Assembly: GCF_029433105.1 (NCBI RefSeq)
Contig: NZ_JARNTW010000012.1
Span: 124,001-188,000 of the forward strand
Length of the DNA stretch: 64,000 bases
Direction: 5' to 3'
From: Runella sp. MFBS21
Lineage (GTDB): Bacteria; Bacteroidota; Bacteroidia; Cytophagales; Spirosomataceae
Both the position numbers and the translations under genes were made by a program. Below, one piece after another: positions 8,845 to 16,569 of this stretch (position 1 is the stretch's first letter; every line of letters starts with the position of its first letter). The notes below the pieces were generated by a model that did not search any database, had not been told where the DNA came from, and saw nothing but the letters and a program-made list of their open reading frames with translations.

Positions 8845-9690
8845 ATGCAAAGCTCTTTTTTATACTATTTAATATCTGGTTTTTTGTGGTCTTACGATCT
8901 ATATGAAGCCACTATTTCATCATTGGTAAAAACTGAGAAAGATTTTGCGAAACACTCCATTCAAGTGTCAACTAAAGAGGCTTTTTTGAAGTATTTGGCG
9001 CCTAATGCTATCCTTTTTGAACCCTCAGGCCCAGTAAATGGATATCAGAAGTGGCAAAATACTGTTAACGATGAAGCCGTTTTGGCATGGTCTCCTCTCT
9101 TTGCTGATTTATCAACTGGCAGCGATTTGGGATATACTACGGGCTGGTACACTCAAAAAAGCGACCGAAAAAGCACAAAAATTGACGAATACGGGCATTT
9201 TGTAACTGTGTGGGAAAAACAGCCCTCAGGGGAATGGAAAGTAGCAGTCGATATTGGTATTTCACATCCACCAAGTGGCATCATTCCGATGTTTCAGGCT
9301 GCCCCAAAATCCACATTTACTGGAAAAGTAGATCCCGAAAATGCAAAAGATGACTTGATGAGTTGGGAAACTCATTTTTGCAAATTACAGAACGAGAAGG
9401 GACAAAGTATTTTTGAAAATTATCTCGCCCCTCAAGCAAGACTATACCGTGAAGAAAGAAGCCCCTACATCACTTCCGAAGATATAAAAAAGGCTATATC
9501 TGATGCTAAATTCTCTGTAAATTATACTCCTCTCGAGGGTGACATAGCTGTTTCGGGCGATTTAGGGTACGTATATGGTAAAGCAGAAATACAGCTTGCC
9601 AAAGAATCTAAGTCGGGCAATTATCTCAGAATCTGGAAAAAGAACGCAGCCGGCACTTGGCAAGTCATGGTAGACTTAGTAAATTATTAA
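8845..9690 (+). CDS. Protein with two NTF2-like (DUF4440/SnoaL) domains
   Basis: A 281-residue protein. The N-terminus (residues 3-17, FLYYLISGFLWS) is hydrophobic and may be a signal peptide. Residues about 22-135 and 165-281 are two copies of the same cone-shaped fold. Each starts with a helix carrying the TEKDFAK / WETHFCKLQ type motif, has a LAPNAILF / LAPQARLY strand, a GDLGY(T/V)-G(W/K) strand and ends with WK-GEWKVAVDIG / GTWQVMVDLV. That pattern matches DUF4440/SnoaL-like domains, which bind small ligands or act as non-metal enzymes. The function here is unknown. The duplication within one chain is the notable feature. Confidence 0.8.
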   Translation: MQSSFLYYLISGFLWSYDLYEATISSLVKTEKDFAKHSIQVSTKEAFLKYLAPNAILFEPSGPVNGYQKWQNTVNDEAVLAWSPLFADLSTGSDLGYTTGWYTQKSDRKSTKIDEYGHFVTVWEKQPSGEWKVAVDIGISHPPSGIIPMFQAAPKSTFTGKVDPENAKDDLMSWETHFCKLQNEKGQSIFENYLAPQARLYREERSPYITSEDIKKAISDAKFSVNYTPLEGDIAVSGDLGYVYGKAEIQLAKESKSGNYLRIWKKNAAGTWQVMVDLVNY

Positions 9691-9709
9691 AAATTTGGCC
9701 ATAAATATG

Positions 9710-9717
9710 TAATTTTG
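9710..9717 (+). promoter_or_regulatory. Candidate -7 promoter element for the small lipoprotein
   Basis: TAATTTTG matches TAnnTTTG; the predicted transcript would start near 9724 and reach the GTG at 9770 after about 46 nt. The nearest upstream TTG is too close (12 nt spacer), so support is moderate. Confidence 0.35.
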
Positions 9718-9769
9718 GGGCTGTAATGTACGTTTATATATAAGTTTCTTAAAACAAAACTCTACAGCC

Positions 9770-9976
9770 GTGTCCAAAAATATACCCTTTCGCCAAGCTT
9801 TTCTTTTTCTAGTAGTTATTTTGATTAGCAGCTGTAGTTTAAGCTCTGAATCTTTGTCGCTCAAAGCTCTTGTCTCTTCTACCTTGAAGCCCACTGTTTC
9901 AAAATGTAAAAGCAATGAGCTGATTTTATGCAAAAAAACTTCTGAGCGCTGTCCACGTACTCGACCTATTATATAA
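9770..9976 (+). CDS. Possible small lipoprotein, GTG start
   Basis: A 68-residue frame with a GTG start. Residues 1-20 look like a lipoprotein signal peptide: basic start, hydrophobic FLFLVVILI core, lipobox ISSC with Cys22. The mature part is only about 47 residues and has three further cysteines (SKCKS, LCKK, RCPRTRP), which could form disulfides outside the cytoplasm. No family is recognised. A -7-like element precedes it. An 85-residue frame on the other strand overlaps it but lacks any such signature. The call rests on the signal peptide and is moderate. Confidence 0.45.
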   Translation: MSKNIPFRQAFLFLVVILISSCSLSSESLSLKALVSSTLKPTVSKCKSNELILCKKTSERCPRTRPII

Positions 9977-10051
9977 AATGGTTTTATGACGGTTCAGCGG
10001 TTATTTTAGGGCTTTCATTCGCTAGGTGAACTATTTTGTAAGTTAGAGATT

Positions 10052-10059
10052 TACTTTTG
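10052..10059 (+). promoter_or_regulatory. Candidate -7 promoter element for the LytS/LytTR pair
   Basis: TACTTTTG matches TAnnTTTG and lies 26 bases before the ATG at 10085. The upstream TTG has a short 13-nt spacer, so support is moderate. Confidence 0.35.
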
Positions 10060-10084
10060 TAAATAACTGATTTTGACACCTACT

Positions 10085-11173
10085 ATGAAGGTTATTCTCA
10101 ACGATAAAAAATTACTTTTTTATGGCCCATTGATTTTGTGGGCAGTGGCTACTATATTTTTCAACCTTCCTACCCTCTGTACCGACGGCTACGTCGTCGC
10201 TAAGTTTTTAATAGTTGGCCTTATTTCGGTGTATTTTACATGGCTTATGGCTCGTTGGCTTATCATCAAGGTAAGACAGCAATATCCAGGAATCGAAAAA
10301 ATCCAGCAGCGACTTATAGCACTAAGCCTTTTGAGTATTCCAGCCTTGATAATACTCGTTACACAGCGGCTTTTGTTTTTTGATTATTTTAACATCACTA
10401 ATAGTCCTAAGTTTGACTGGTTTCATTCCGAAACCCTATTTATGGTAGGACTCAATTTGTTTTATATAGCCATTATTTTCGCCATTTACGAAAGTCGCTA
10501 CTTTTTTCGCCAATGGCTGATTAGCAAAAGACAAACCGAAGAATTGAGCCGCGCTAATTTAGAAATGCAATTAGACTCTCTCAAAAACCAAGTTCAGCCT
10601 CATTTTTTATTTAATAGCCTCAATACGCTCCAAGCCCTCGTCAAGTCCAACGAAAACAAAACCGCCGTCCGATTTATTGGAGATTTATCGCAGGTATATC
10701 GGTATTTACTTCAAAGCAATGAGCAGCAGCTCATTTCGCTAGAAAAAGAACTAGAGTTTACTTATGCTTATTTTAGTTTGTTAAAAACCCGCTTTGAAGA
10801 CGGTATTACTTTGGAGGTAAGTATTGACCCTAGCTGTAGACATACCCAAATCCCTCCTCTTACCCTACAACTCTTGGTAGAAAATGCAGTAAAACATAAC
10901 GTAGTCTCAACTTCGAAACCCCTCAATATCAAAATCTTTACCGATCAAAACAAGTTCTTAGTGATTCAGAACAATCTCCAATGCAAGCCCAACAATTCTA
11001 TTCCTTCTCCTAAAAAAGGGCTTACTAATATCTCCTCCAAATATTCGCTTCTTGGCCAGCCAGAGGTGCAGATTTTTGAAAAAGAAAAAGTTTTTGAAGT
11101 ACGAGTTCCTCTTATTGGAGAAGTCGTCACAAAAGAACTAAGTAGTAGGCAACACCCCAAACTAACCGTATGA
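10085..11173 (+). CDS. LytS/YehU-type membrane sensor histidine kinase
   Basis: About 362 residues from the ATG at 10085; a TTG four codons upstream is the only longer option. Four hydrophobic segments (about residues 10-30, 38-60, 75-98 and 117-138) are followed by a short coiled linker and a His_kinase domain. The phospho-acceptor is His173 in QVQPHFLFNSLNTLQ, the hallmark of the LytS/YehU class. The ATP-binding N-box appears as LLVENAVKHNV. Its stop overlaps the start of the LytTR regulator (ATGA), so the pair is translationally coupled and forms a two-component system. There is no extracellular sensor domain, so the stimulus is probably sensed in or at the membrane. Confidence 0.9.
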   Translation: MKVILNDKKLLFYGPLILWAVATIFFNLPTLCTDGYVVAKFLIVGLISVYFTWLMARWLIIKVRQQYPGIEKIQQRLIALSLLSIPALIILVTQRLLFFDYFNITNSPKFDWFHSETLFMVGLNLFYIAIIFAIYESRYFFRQWLISKRQTEELSRANLEMQLDSLKNQVQPHFLFNSLNTLQALVKSNENKTAVRFIGDLSQVYRYLLQSNEQQLISLEKELEFTYAYFSLLKTRFEDGITLEVSIDPSCRHTQIPPLTLQLLVENAVKHNVVSTSKPLNIKIFTDQNKFLVIQNNLQCKPNNSIPSPKKGLTNISSKYSLLGQPEVQIFEKEKVFEVRVPLIGEVVTKELSSRQHPKLTV

Positions 11174-11949
11174 AAGTAATAATCATTGAAGACGAAGCGC
11201 TAGCCGCACGCCAACTCAAAACGATGGTACAAGATTGTGACGAAACTATTGAGATTTTGGCAATGCTTGATAGCGTAGAAGCGTCAGTTGCTTGGTTAAG
11301 CACTCACTCAGCTCCCGACCTTTTGTTGATGGACATTGAACTTGTAGATGGACAGAGTTTTGAGATTTTTAATCAAATTGAAATCAAAAGTCCCGTTATT
11401 TTTACAACTGCCTATAACGAATACGCCATCCAAGCTTTTAGGGTCAATAGCGTCGATTATTTACTTAAACCTATCGATGAGGATGCTTTGCGTCGTAGTT
11501 TAGGCAAATTTCAAGAACTCAAGAAAATATACGGTACCACTCAAGATAATCCATTGGACATCGACGGACTCTTACACCTTATCAAACAAACCCAACATGG
11601 CACCAACGAATATAGAGACCGTTTTTTGTTGAAACAAGGCGCACGTCTTATCCCAATAGAGCTTCATGAAATTGCGTATTTTTATAGTCAAGAACGCCTT
11701 AGTTTCGTCAAAACATGGGATGAGCGGGCTTTTATTATCGACTACACCTTAGACGAACTTGAGTGTCTACTCAATCCCAAACACTTCTTCCGAGCTAATC
11801 GTCAGTTTATTCTCTGCCCCAAAGCCGTCGATAAGATTCATTTACATTTTAATAGTCGCCTCAAAATCGATTTACACCCTCCCACAGAAGAAGAGGTATT
11901 TATCAGCCGTGACAAATCGAGTGAATTTAGAAATTGGATGGGGGAATAA
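11170..11949 (+). CDS. LytTR-family response regulator
   Basis: A 259-residue protein overlapping the kinase gene by four bases. Residues 1-120 are a receiver domain: acidic pocket Glu7/Asp8, phospho-acceptor Asp55 in LLLMDIEL, conserved Thr in FTTAYNEYA and Lys in LLKPID. Residues about 155-256 form a LytTR DNA-binding domain (FLLKQGARLIPIELHEIAYF, FFRANRQFIL). Such regulators bind short direct repeats upstream of cell-surface or metabolic genes. No obvious target is adjacent. The next gene starts 248 bases downstream and may or may not be controlled by it. Confidence 0.92.
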   Translation: MKVIIIEDEALAARQLKTMVQDCDETIEILAMLDSVEASVAWLSTHSAPDLLLMDIELVDGQSFEIFNQIEIKSPVIFTTAYNEYAIQAFRVNSVDYLLKPIDEDALRRSLGKFQELKKIYGTTQDNPLDIDGLLHLIKQTQHGTNEYRDRFLLKQGARLIPIELHEIAYFYSQERLSFVKTWDERAFIIDYTLDELECLLNPKHFFRANRQFILCPKAVDKIHLHFNSRLKIDLHPPTEEEVFISRDKSSEFRNWMGE

Positions 11950-12197
11950 GCCGTTTGAATTGTCTTACAACTAAAGTTTCGTCTTTAGCCATACGCTTTA
12001 TTTATAATCTCATTACAAAACAAATACACCTGCTCAAGAAACCACAAACCAAACATAATCAACACTTTATCTTATTATTGATTTTTTGAAAACAAAACAT
12101 GGGGTGTTGTGTTTTGTCTGAACTTTTATTTTAATCTTAGTAGTACATTTCATTTTTTGAGACGTAGCAAATAGATACACTCCTAAACCAACTAAAA

Positions 12198-13424
12198 ATG
12201 GCCAATTCTCTTTCAGCACCTTTAGACCAATCTTCACAACCGTCTAAGGTCGCAACCAACGATTTTTTGATGGGCATTCCTCCTTATTTGTATGCCGTTG
12301 TATTTTCTTCCCTCTGTGTTATTGTAGGTCTTATTTGGGACATCTGTTGGCATTTAAGTATTGGTCGTGACGGGCTTCTTTCTCCGCCACATGTAGTTAT
12401 TTATGTAGGTGCCATTGTGTCTGGGCTTTTTTCTGGCTATCAAGTTTTGTATACTACTTTCAAAGGAAGTGCCTCTCAAAAAGCACAAAGTGTGAAAGTA
12501 TGGGGAGTGTTTTATAGTTCATTAGGGGCGTTGTTTTGTATTTGGGGTGCCCTCATGATGCTTACCTCAGCGCCATTTGATGATTGGTGGCACAATACCT
12601 ACGGTCTGGATGTACAGATACTATCTCCTCCACATACCGTATTGGCTTTAGGTATAATAGGGGTTCAATTTGGAGCGATTGTGAGTGTTTTGGCTGCTAA
12701 AAACCAACTAGCACAAGCGGTATTTAGCAATCCTCAAACCCATAGGCGCACGCATCGTCTTCAGTTGTTGTTTGCCTTGGCAGCGGGATTTTTGATTACG
12801 ATGTGGTACACGCTGCTTTCAGAGGAACTTGGCACCCGCGATATGCACAGTGCTAGTTTTTATAAGATTACGGCCATTGCCTTTCCGTTTTTGATGTTGG
12901 CATTTGGAAGAGGCATAGGTGGTAAATGGCCTATTAGTTCGGTCATGGCGGTTTATACGGCAGTGATGTGTCTTACGCTTTGGATTATTCCTTTGTTTCC
13001 GGCCGAGCCCAAACTGGGTCCCATTTGGAATCACATTGACCATTATCAAGGTTTTGCCTTCCCGTTGTTGTTGATCGTACCCGCCTTGATAATGGACTGG
13101 ATACTTCGTCGCTTTACTTATCTCAATGATTGGGTCATGGCCACCGTGATGGGTCTTGTGTTTGTACTTACGATGCTGCTTATTCAATGGCCTTTGGGAG
13201 AATTTTTGTTAGAATCTCCCCATTCGCGCAATTGGTTTTTTGGTACCCACTATTACTATTTTGGCAACGACCCCAATTGGGAATATCGGTTCAAGTATGC
13301 TCCTTGGCAGCTACAAAGCACAGCAGATTTTTGGATAGGGATGGCTTATGCTCTTGGATTCGGGATTTTGTCGGCGCGAGTAGGTTTGGTATGGGGCAAA
13401 TGGATGAAAAAAATTCAACGTTAA
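12198..13424 (+). CDS. Polytopic membrane protein with duplicated WH-SPPH histidine motif, unknown function
   Basis: A 408-residue protein with about ten membrane spans. Two segments are internal copies of one motif. Residues 48-72 contain D48, W51-H52 and LSPPH65. Residues 129-155 contain W130-W131-H132 and LSPPH146, each followed by V-x3-G-x-I. Paired membrane histidines of this kind often ligate heme or a metal ion (inference). I do not recognise the family. The gene ends 13 bases before a membrane/periplasmic protein that also has duplicated His motifs, so the two are probably co-transcribed partners. A transporter or redox role is possible; neither is proven. Confidence 0.75.
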   Translation: MANSLSAPLDQSSQPSKVATNDFLMGIPPYLYAVVFSSLCVIVGLIWDICWHLSIGRDGLLSPPHVVIYVGAIVSGLFSGYQVLYTTFKGSASQKAQSVKVWGVFYSSLGALFCIWGALMMLTSAPFDDWWHNTYGLDVQILSPPHTVLALGIIGVQFGAIVSVLAAKNQLAQAVFSNPQTHRRTHRLQLLFALAAGFLITMWYTLLSEELGTRDMHSASFYKITAIAFPFLMLAFGRGIGGKWPISSVMAVYTAVMCLTLWIIPLFPAEPKLGPIWNHIDHYQGFAFPLLLIVPALIMDWILRRFTYLNDWVMATVMGLVFVLTMLLIQWPLGEFLLESPHSRNWFFGTHYYYFGNDPNWEYRFKYAPWQLQSTADFWIGMAYALGFGILSARVGLVWGKWMKKIQR

Positions 13425-13437
13425 GCTACTTTAGTTC

Positions 13438-15099
13438 ATGAAGATATTTTCGATAAAAACGATACTCCTTGTAGTATTATCTTGGGGGATTGTATTTGGC
13501 GCTTTAAGTCACGTAGGAAGCTCAGGCGTATTGTTTCAAGGTCAGGCGGGAGCTTATCGGGTATTGGTCAATCTTCAGCCACCGGATGTCATTCCGGGTA
13601 CTGCCCAAATAACCGTATATGTAGAAACCGGCAATGTAAAGCGTGTACATGCTCGCCCTATCTATTTCCGAACCGGTGCAGAAGGAGCGCCTTCCTCAGA
13701 CGAGATTCTCCCCACTCCTCACCACGCAGGGCAGTTTCAAGGAATAGTGTGGCTAATGGCAAGTGGTGCTTCTAGTGTACAAATCACGCTTGAAGGCGAT
13801 GAAGGGATTCAACAGCTTGTGGTCCCAATAGTAGCCATCTCAACTGCCAAACGTGATATGCCCGCTGGCTTGGGAATGCTTTTGAGCCTACTTGGGATTT
13901 TGCTAGTAGTTATTTTGGTTACGGCTATTGGAGCAAGTGCAAGCGATGGTCTCTTACGAGCTGGTAATCAACTTACCCCTCAACAGCGCAAAACTCGTTG
14001 GCTCCACATGGGTATTGCGACAGTATCATGTTTGGCTATTTTGTATGGAGGAAGTAGCTGGTGGAACAGCTGGTCGGATGACTATCGTCAATATATGTAC
14101 AAACCTTTAGAAGGCAAATCTTCTGTTATTAATCAAAACAATGAACGAGTATTTCAACTCAAAATAGATACGCTATCACTTCTCCAAAGTCGCCAACGCC
14201 GTACTTCTTTAAGTTTTCTAGTTCCTGATCATGGTAAGCTGATGCATTTGTTTTTGGTACGTCAGCACACTCTTGATGCTTTTGCACACCTTCATCCCGA
14301 GCGTCGCGATACCACCACTTTCGAAGCTTATTTGCCAAAGCTTCCTGCGGGCAAATACTTGGTATATGCAGATATAGTACAACGCTCAGGATTTACCGAA
14401 ACCATTACTGATACGGTAGATATCCCCGCTTTTTATGGTAAAGGTCAGCTCAAAACCGACCCTGAGGACACCTATGTAGTAAGTGACCCGCTCAATCGTC
14501 CAAAACAAATTCCAATGGATGAAAACGTAGTGATTTGCGGCAAACCCGGTAGTAAAACGAAACTTCAAGACGGTAGCACGGTTGTATGGGAAGGTAAATC
14601 AGATATGGCTTTTGAAGCTGGTAAGCCCTATCAGCTTGCTTTTGAGGTATTTGACCCGAATGGCAACCCTGCTTTGCTGGAGCCTTATTTAGGAATGAAC
14701 GGTCATGCGGCTATTGTGCGTGCCGATGGCTCGGTCTATATTCATTTACATCCTGTAGGCACCTATTCGATGGCGGCTCAGCAAACTATGCAAACCAGGA
14801 TTGCGGATACCACACGCATCTATCGACTTCAGAATGACACCAAAGCATTTAGGGACAGTATTGACCGCTATCTAGCTCACCTTAAAACGCTTGCTCCTAC
14901 CGAACGTGACCAACTGCTCATGAGTAGCATGAATAGCAATATCTCTCACGATATGAAAGAAATGAAGCACGAAAATCGCATCGTATTTCCCTATGCTTTT
15001 CCCAAAGCGGGGCAATACCGCATCTTTTTACAAATCAAACGTAACGGCCAAGTCTTGACTGGTATCTTCGATGCTAATGTAAACTCTACTTCCCTATAG
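13438..15099 (+). CDS. Membrane-tethered periplasmic His/Met-rich protein (YtkA-like N-domain), putative metal binding
   Basis: A 553-residue protein. A signal anchor (8-25) leads to a beta-rich domain at about 36-135 resembling YtkA-type domains. Two membrane spans follow (about 143-165 and 188-205), then a large exported part. That part has two similar His clusters: GKLMHLFLV with AFAHLHPE (Met269, His270, His284, His286) and GMNGHAAIV with YIHLHPVG (Met420, His423, His436, His438). A Met/His-rich stretch near residues 493-515 (LMSSMNSN, HDMKEMKH) adds soft-metal ligands. Copper is the most natural guess for such a site set, but this is inference. It is the second gene of an operon and precedes a Cys-containing Crp/Fnr regulator. 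Confidence 0.78.
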   Translation: MKIFSIKTILLVVLSWGIVFGALSHVGSSGVLFQGQAGAYRVLVNLQPPDVIPGTAQITVYVETGNVKRVHARPIYFRTGAEGAPSSDEILPTPHHAGQFQGIVWLMASGASSVQITLEGDEGIQQLVVPIVAISTAKRDMPAGLGMLLSLLGILLVVILVTAIGASASDGLLRAGNQLTPQQRKTRWLHMGIATVSCLAILYGGSSWWNSWSDDYRQYMYKPLEGKSSVINQNNERVFQLKIDTLSLLQSRQRRTSLSFLVPDHGKLMHLFLVRQHTLDAFAHLHPERRDTTTFEAYLPKLPAGKYLVYADIVQRSGFTETITDTVDIPAFYGKGQLKTDPEDTYVVSDPLNRPKQIPMDENVVICGKPGSKTKLQDGSTVVWEGKSDMAFEAGKPYQLAFEVFDPNGNPALLEPYLGMNGHAAIVRADGSVYIHLHPVGTYSMAAQQTMQTRIADTTRIYRLQNDTKAFRDSIDRYLAHLKTLAPTERDQLLMSSMNSNISHDMKEMKHENRIVFPYAFPKAGQYRIFLQIKRNGQVLTGIFDANVNSTSL

Positions 15100-15144
15100 A
15101 TTTTAGACTTTGGGGAACTATGATTTCCAAAAGTTGATTATTAA

Positions 15145-15181
15145 GCGAGTAAGGTATGATTGTTACAACCCCCTTACTCGC
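15145..15181 (+). promoter_or_regulatory. Perfect inverted repeat before the crp-type gene (operator or attenuator/terminator)
   Basis: Arms 15145-15154 (GCGAGTAAGG) and 15172-15181 (CCTTACTCGC) are perfectly complementary over 10 bp with a 17-nt loop. The right arm ends seven bases before the ATG at 15189. It could terminate the upstream operon (only a weak T-rich tail follows), sequester the start region of the regulator mRNA, or be an autoregulatory operator. Confidence 0.55.
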
Positions 15182-15188
15182 TATTTTA

Positions 15189-15830
15189 ATGCAAATCGAC
15201 TTAACGTTTCTACACTCCAAATTTAGCGGTCTCTTCGAAATCGGTCTTCTGCAAGAACTGTCCCAAATAGGCAATTACATGGAAATTGAAGAAGGACATG
15301 TACTCATGCGTCCTGGCGGGTATATTCGCAGTGTTCCTATTATTTTGAATGGTTCTATCAAAATTCTTCGCTCAGACAGTGATGGTAGAGAAGCTTTATT
15401 ATACTATCTTGGTGGATTAGATTCTTGTGCTATGTCGCTTACATGCTGCCTCAACCGAAAGCAGAGCGAAATTACCGCTATCGCCGAAGAACGCACTCAA
15501 TTGATTGTAATTCCAGTGGAGAAAATTGAAGAATGGATGACCAAGTATTCTTCATGGAAACAATTCGTGTTTGCCACTTATCAAAAACGTTTTGAAGATT
15601 TACTCAGCGCCATCGACGAAATCGCTTTTCATAAACTTGACGAACGCTTAATCAATCTTCTCAAAAGAAAATCTAAACAGTGCAAATGCACAGTATTTAG
15701 CATTACTCACGAGGGCCTTGCCAACGAGCTAGCTACTTCACGCGAGGTGATTTCTCGTTTATTAAAACAATTAGAAAAAATGGGGCAAGTAAAGCTCTCT
15801 CGTAATAAAATAGAACTATTATTAAGTTGA
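15189..15830 (+). CDS. Crp/Fnr-family regulator with cysteine cluster
   Basis: About 213 residues from the ATG at 15189 (MQIDLTFL). The frame opens at 15156, but that start lies in the loop of an inverted repeat. Residues 10-115 are a cyclic-nucleotide-type beta-roll and 150-213 a winged helix with helix-turn-helix (GLANELATSREVISRLLKQL). The beta-roll carries LDSCAMSLTCC (Cys80, Cys86, Cys87) and the linker QCKCTV (Cys165, Cys167). The cysteines suggest redox, thiol or metal sensing rather than cAMP binding, as in Fnr-like members; no canonical cAMP-binding R-S/T pair is evident. Its place after the His-rich membrane genes suggests it regulates them. Confidence 0.85.
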   Translation: MQIDLTFLHSKFSGLFEIGLLQELSQIGNYMEIEEGHVLMRPGGYIRSVPIILNGSIKILRSDSDGREALLYYLGGLDSCAMSLTCCLNRKQSEITAIAEERTQLIVIPVEKIEEWMTKYSSWKQFVFATYQKRFEDLLSAIDEIAFHKLDERLINLLKRKSKQCKCTVFSITHEGLANELATSREVISRLLKQLEKMGQVKLSRNKIELLLS

Positions 15831-16073
15831 CTCCGCTCTTATTTATTTTCTGAGACGAACTTGGTGTTTGCACTTGCCAAGTATGCTCCCTATTAAGGCC
15901 CTTCAAGTATGATTTGTTTTTGAAAAGGTATTGCGTATTTTTAAGAAGTAAGGCTTCCTAATCTAATTTATAATATATCGCAGCTATCCTTTTATTATTA
16001 TTTTCTATTCGCTTACTTTGTGGTCTCATCTTGGCCGATTTATTCCCCACCTCAATATTAACATACACTTAAA

Positions 16074-16325
16074 ATGGAGCAAAACGATTTTAAAGAACTC
16101 CCGCTTGAGGAGCTTCTCAACAAACGAAAAACCTTTAAAACTTCATTGGCTTTTTTTTGCGGGATTCTAATTGTGATGTTTATTGTATGTTTTCTATTTA
16201 CTTTAAGCAAAGGATTTAGTGCTTTCACGCTTCTTCCTTTTGTGTTTTTTCCGATGTTAATTGGTTTGATAAATAATTTACAAAAAATCAAAAAAGAAAT
16301 TCAGATGCGAAATTCCTCCATTTAA
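16074..16325 (+). CDS. Small two-span membrane protein, unknown function
   Basis: An 83-residue protein with an acidic amphipathic start (LPLEELLNKRKTFK), two hydrophobic spans at about 25-44 and 48-65, and a basic tail (LQKIKKEIQMRN). Similar small two-helix proteins with this head and tail are common in Bacteroidota and have no assigned role. The frame is free of stops over its full length, the hydrophobic pattern is regular, and a plausible ATG is present, so it is probably real. It is flanked by intergenic stretches of about 240 bases on each side and appears monocistronic. Confidence 0.65.
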   Translation: MEQNDFKELPLEELLNKRKTFKTSLAFFCGILIVMFIVCFLFTLSKGFSAFTLLPFVFFPMLIGLINNLQKIKKEIQMRNSSI

Positions 16326-16390
16326 TTAGTAAAAAAAAGGCCAAGGCCTATCTTGCTATATAAATTTTCTGAGTATCAACATTTTATTTC

Positions 16391-16567
16391 ATGCCCAAGT
16401 TTATCTATTCCTTGTTATCTAGTTATTATTTAAAATCAAACTCTTCTCTTTTATCGGACAATATCACTAATATCAAGCTAAAAGGAGAAAATATGTATAT
16501 TGGCTTTTTAAATTATGTTTTTGGTTCAAATACCAATTATGGAGTAGCTAAAATCCGTTTCAATTAG
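16391..16567 (+). CDS. Candidate 58-residue ORF or 24-residue leader upstream of the rhomboid gene
   Basis: An open frame starts at ATG 16391 and ends with TAG at 16565-16567, two bases before the rhomboid ATG at 16570. A second in-frame ATG at 16493 is preceded by AAGGAG at ideal Shine-Dalgarno spacing, rare in this window; from there the product would be 24 residues (MYIGFLNYVFGSN...). This arrangement would allow stop-start coupling with the protease. No family is recognised and the frame could be chance. Confidence 0.3.
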   Translation: MPKFIYSLLSSYYLKSNSSLLSDNITNIKLKGENMYIGFLNYVFGSNTNYGVAKIRFN

Positions 16568-16569
16568 AG

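Noticed and set aside
9676-9933. 85-residue minus-strand frame opposite the small lipoprotein
   Set aside because: It has no signal peptide, domain or promoter, and overlaps a frame with a clear lipobox.
12819-13187. 122-residue minus-strand frame inside the polytopic membrane protein gene
   Set aside because: It is a His/Lys-rich shadow frame of a strongly hydrophobic real gene and lacks a start context.
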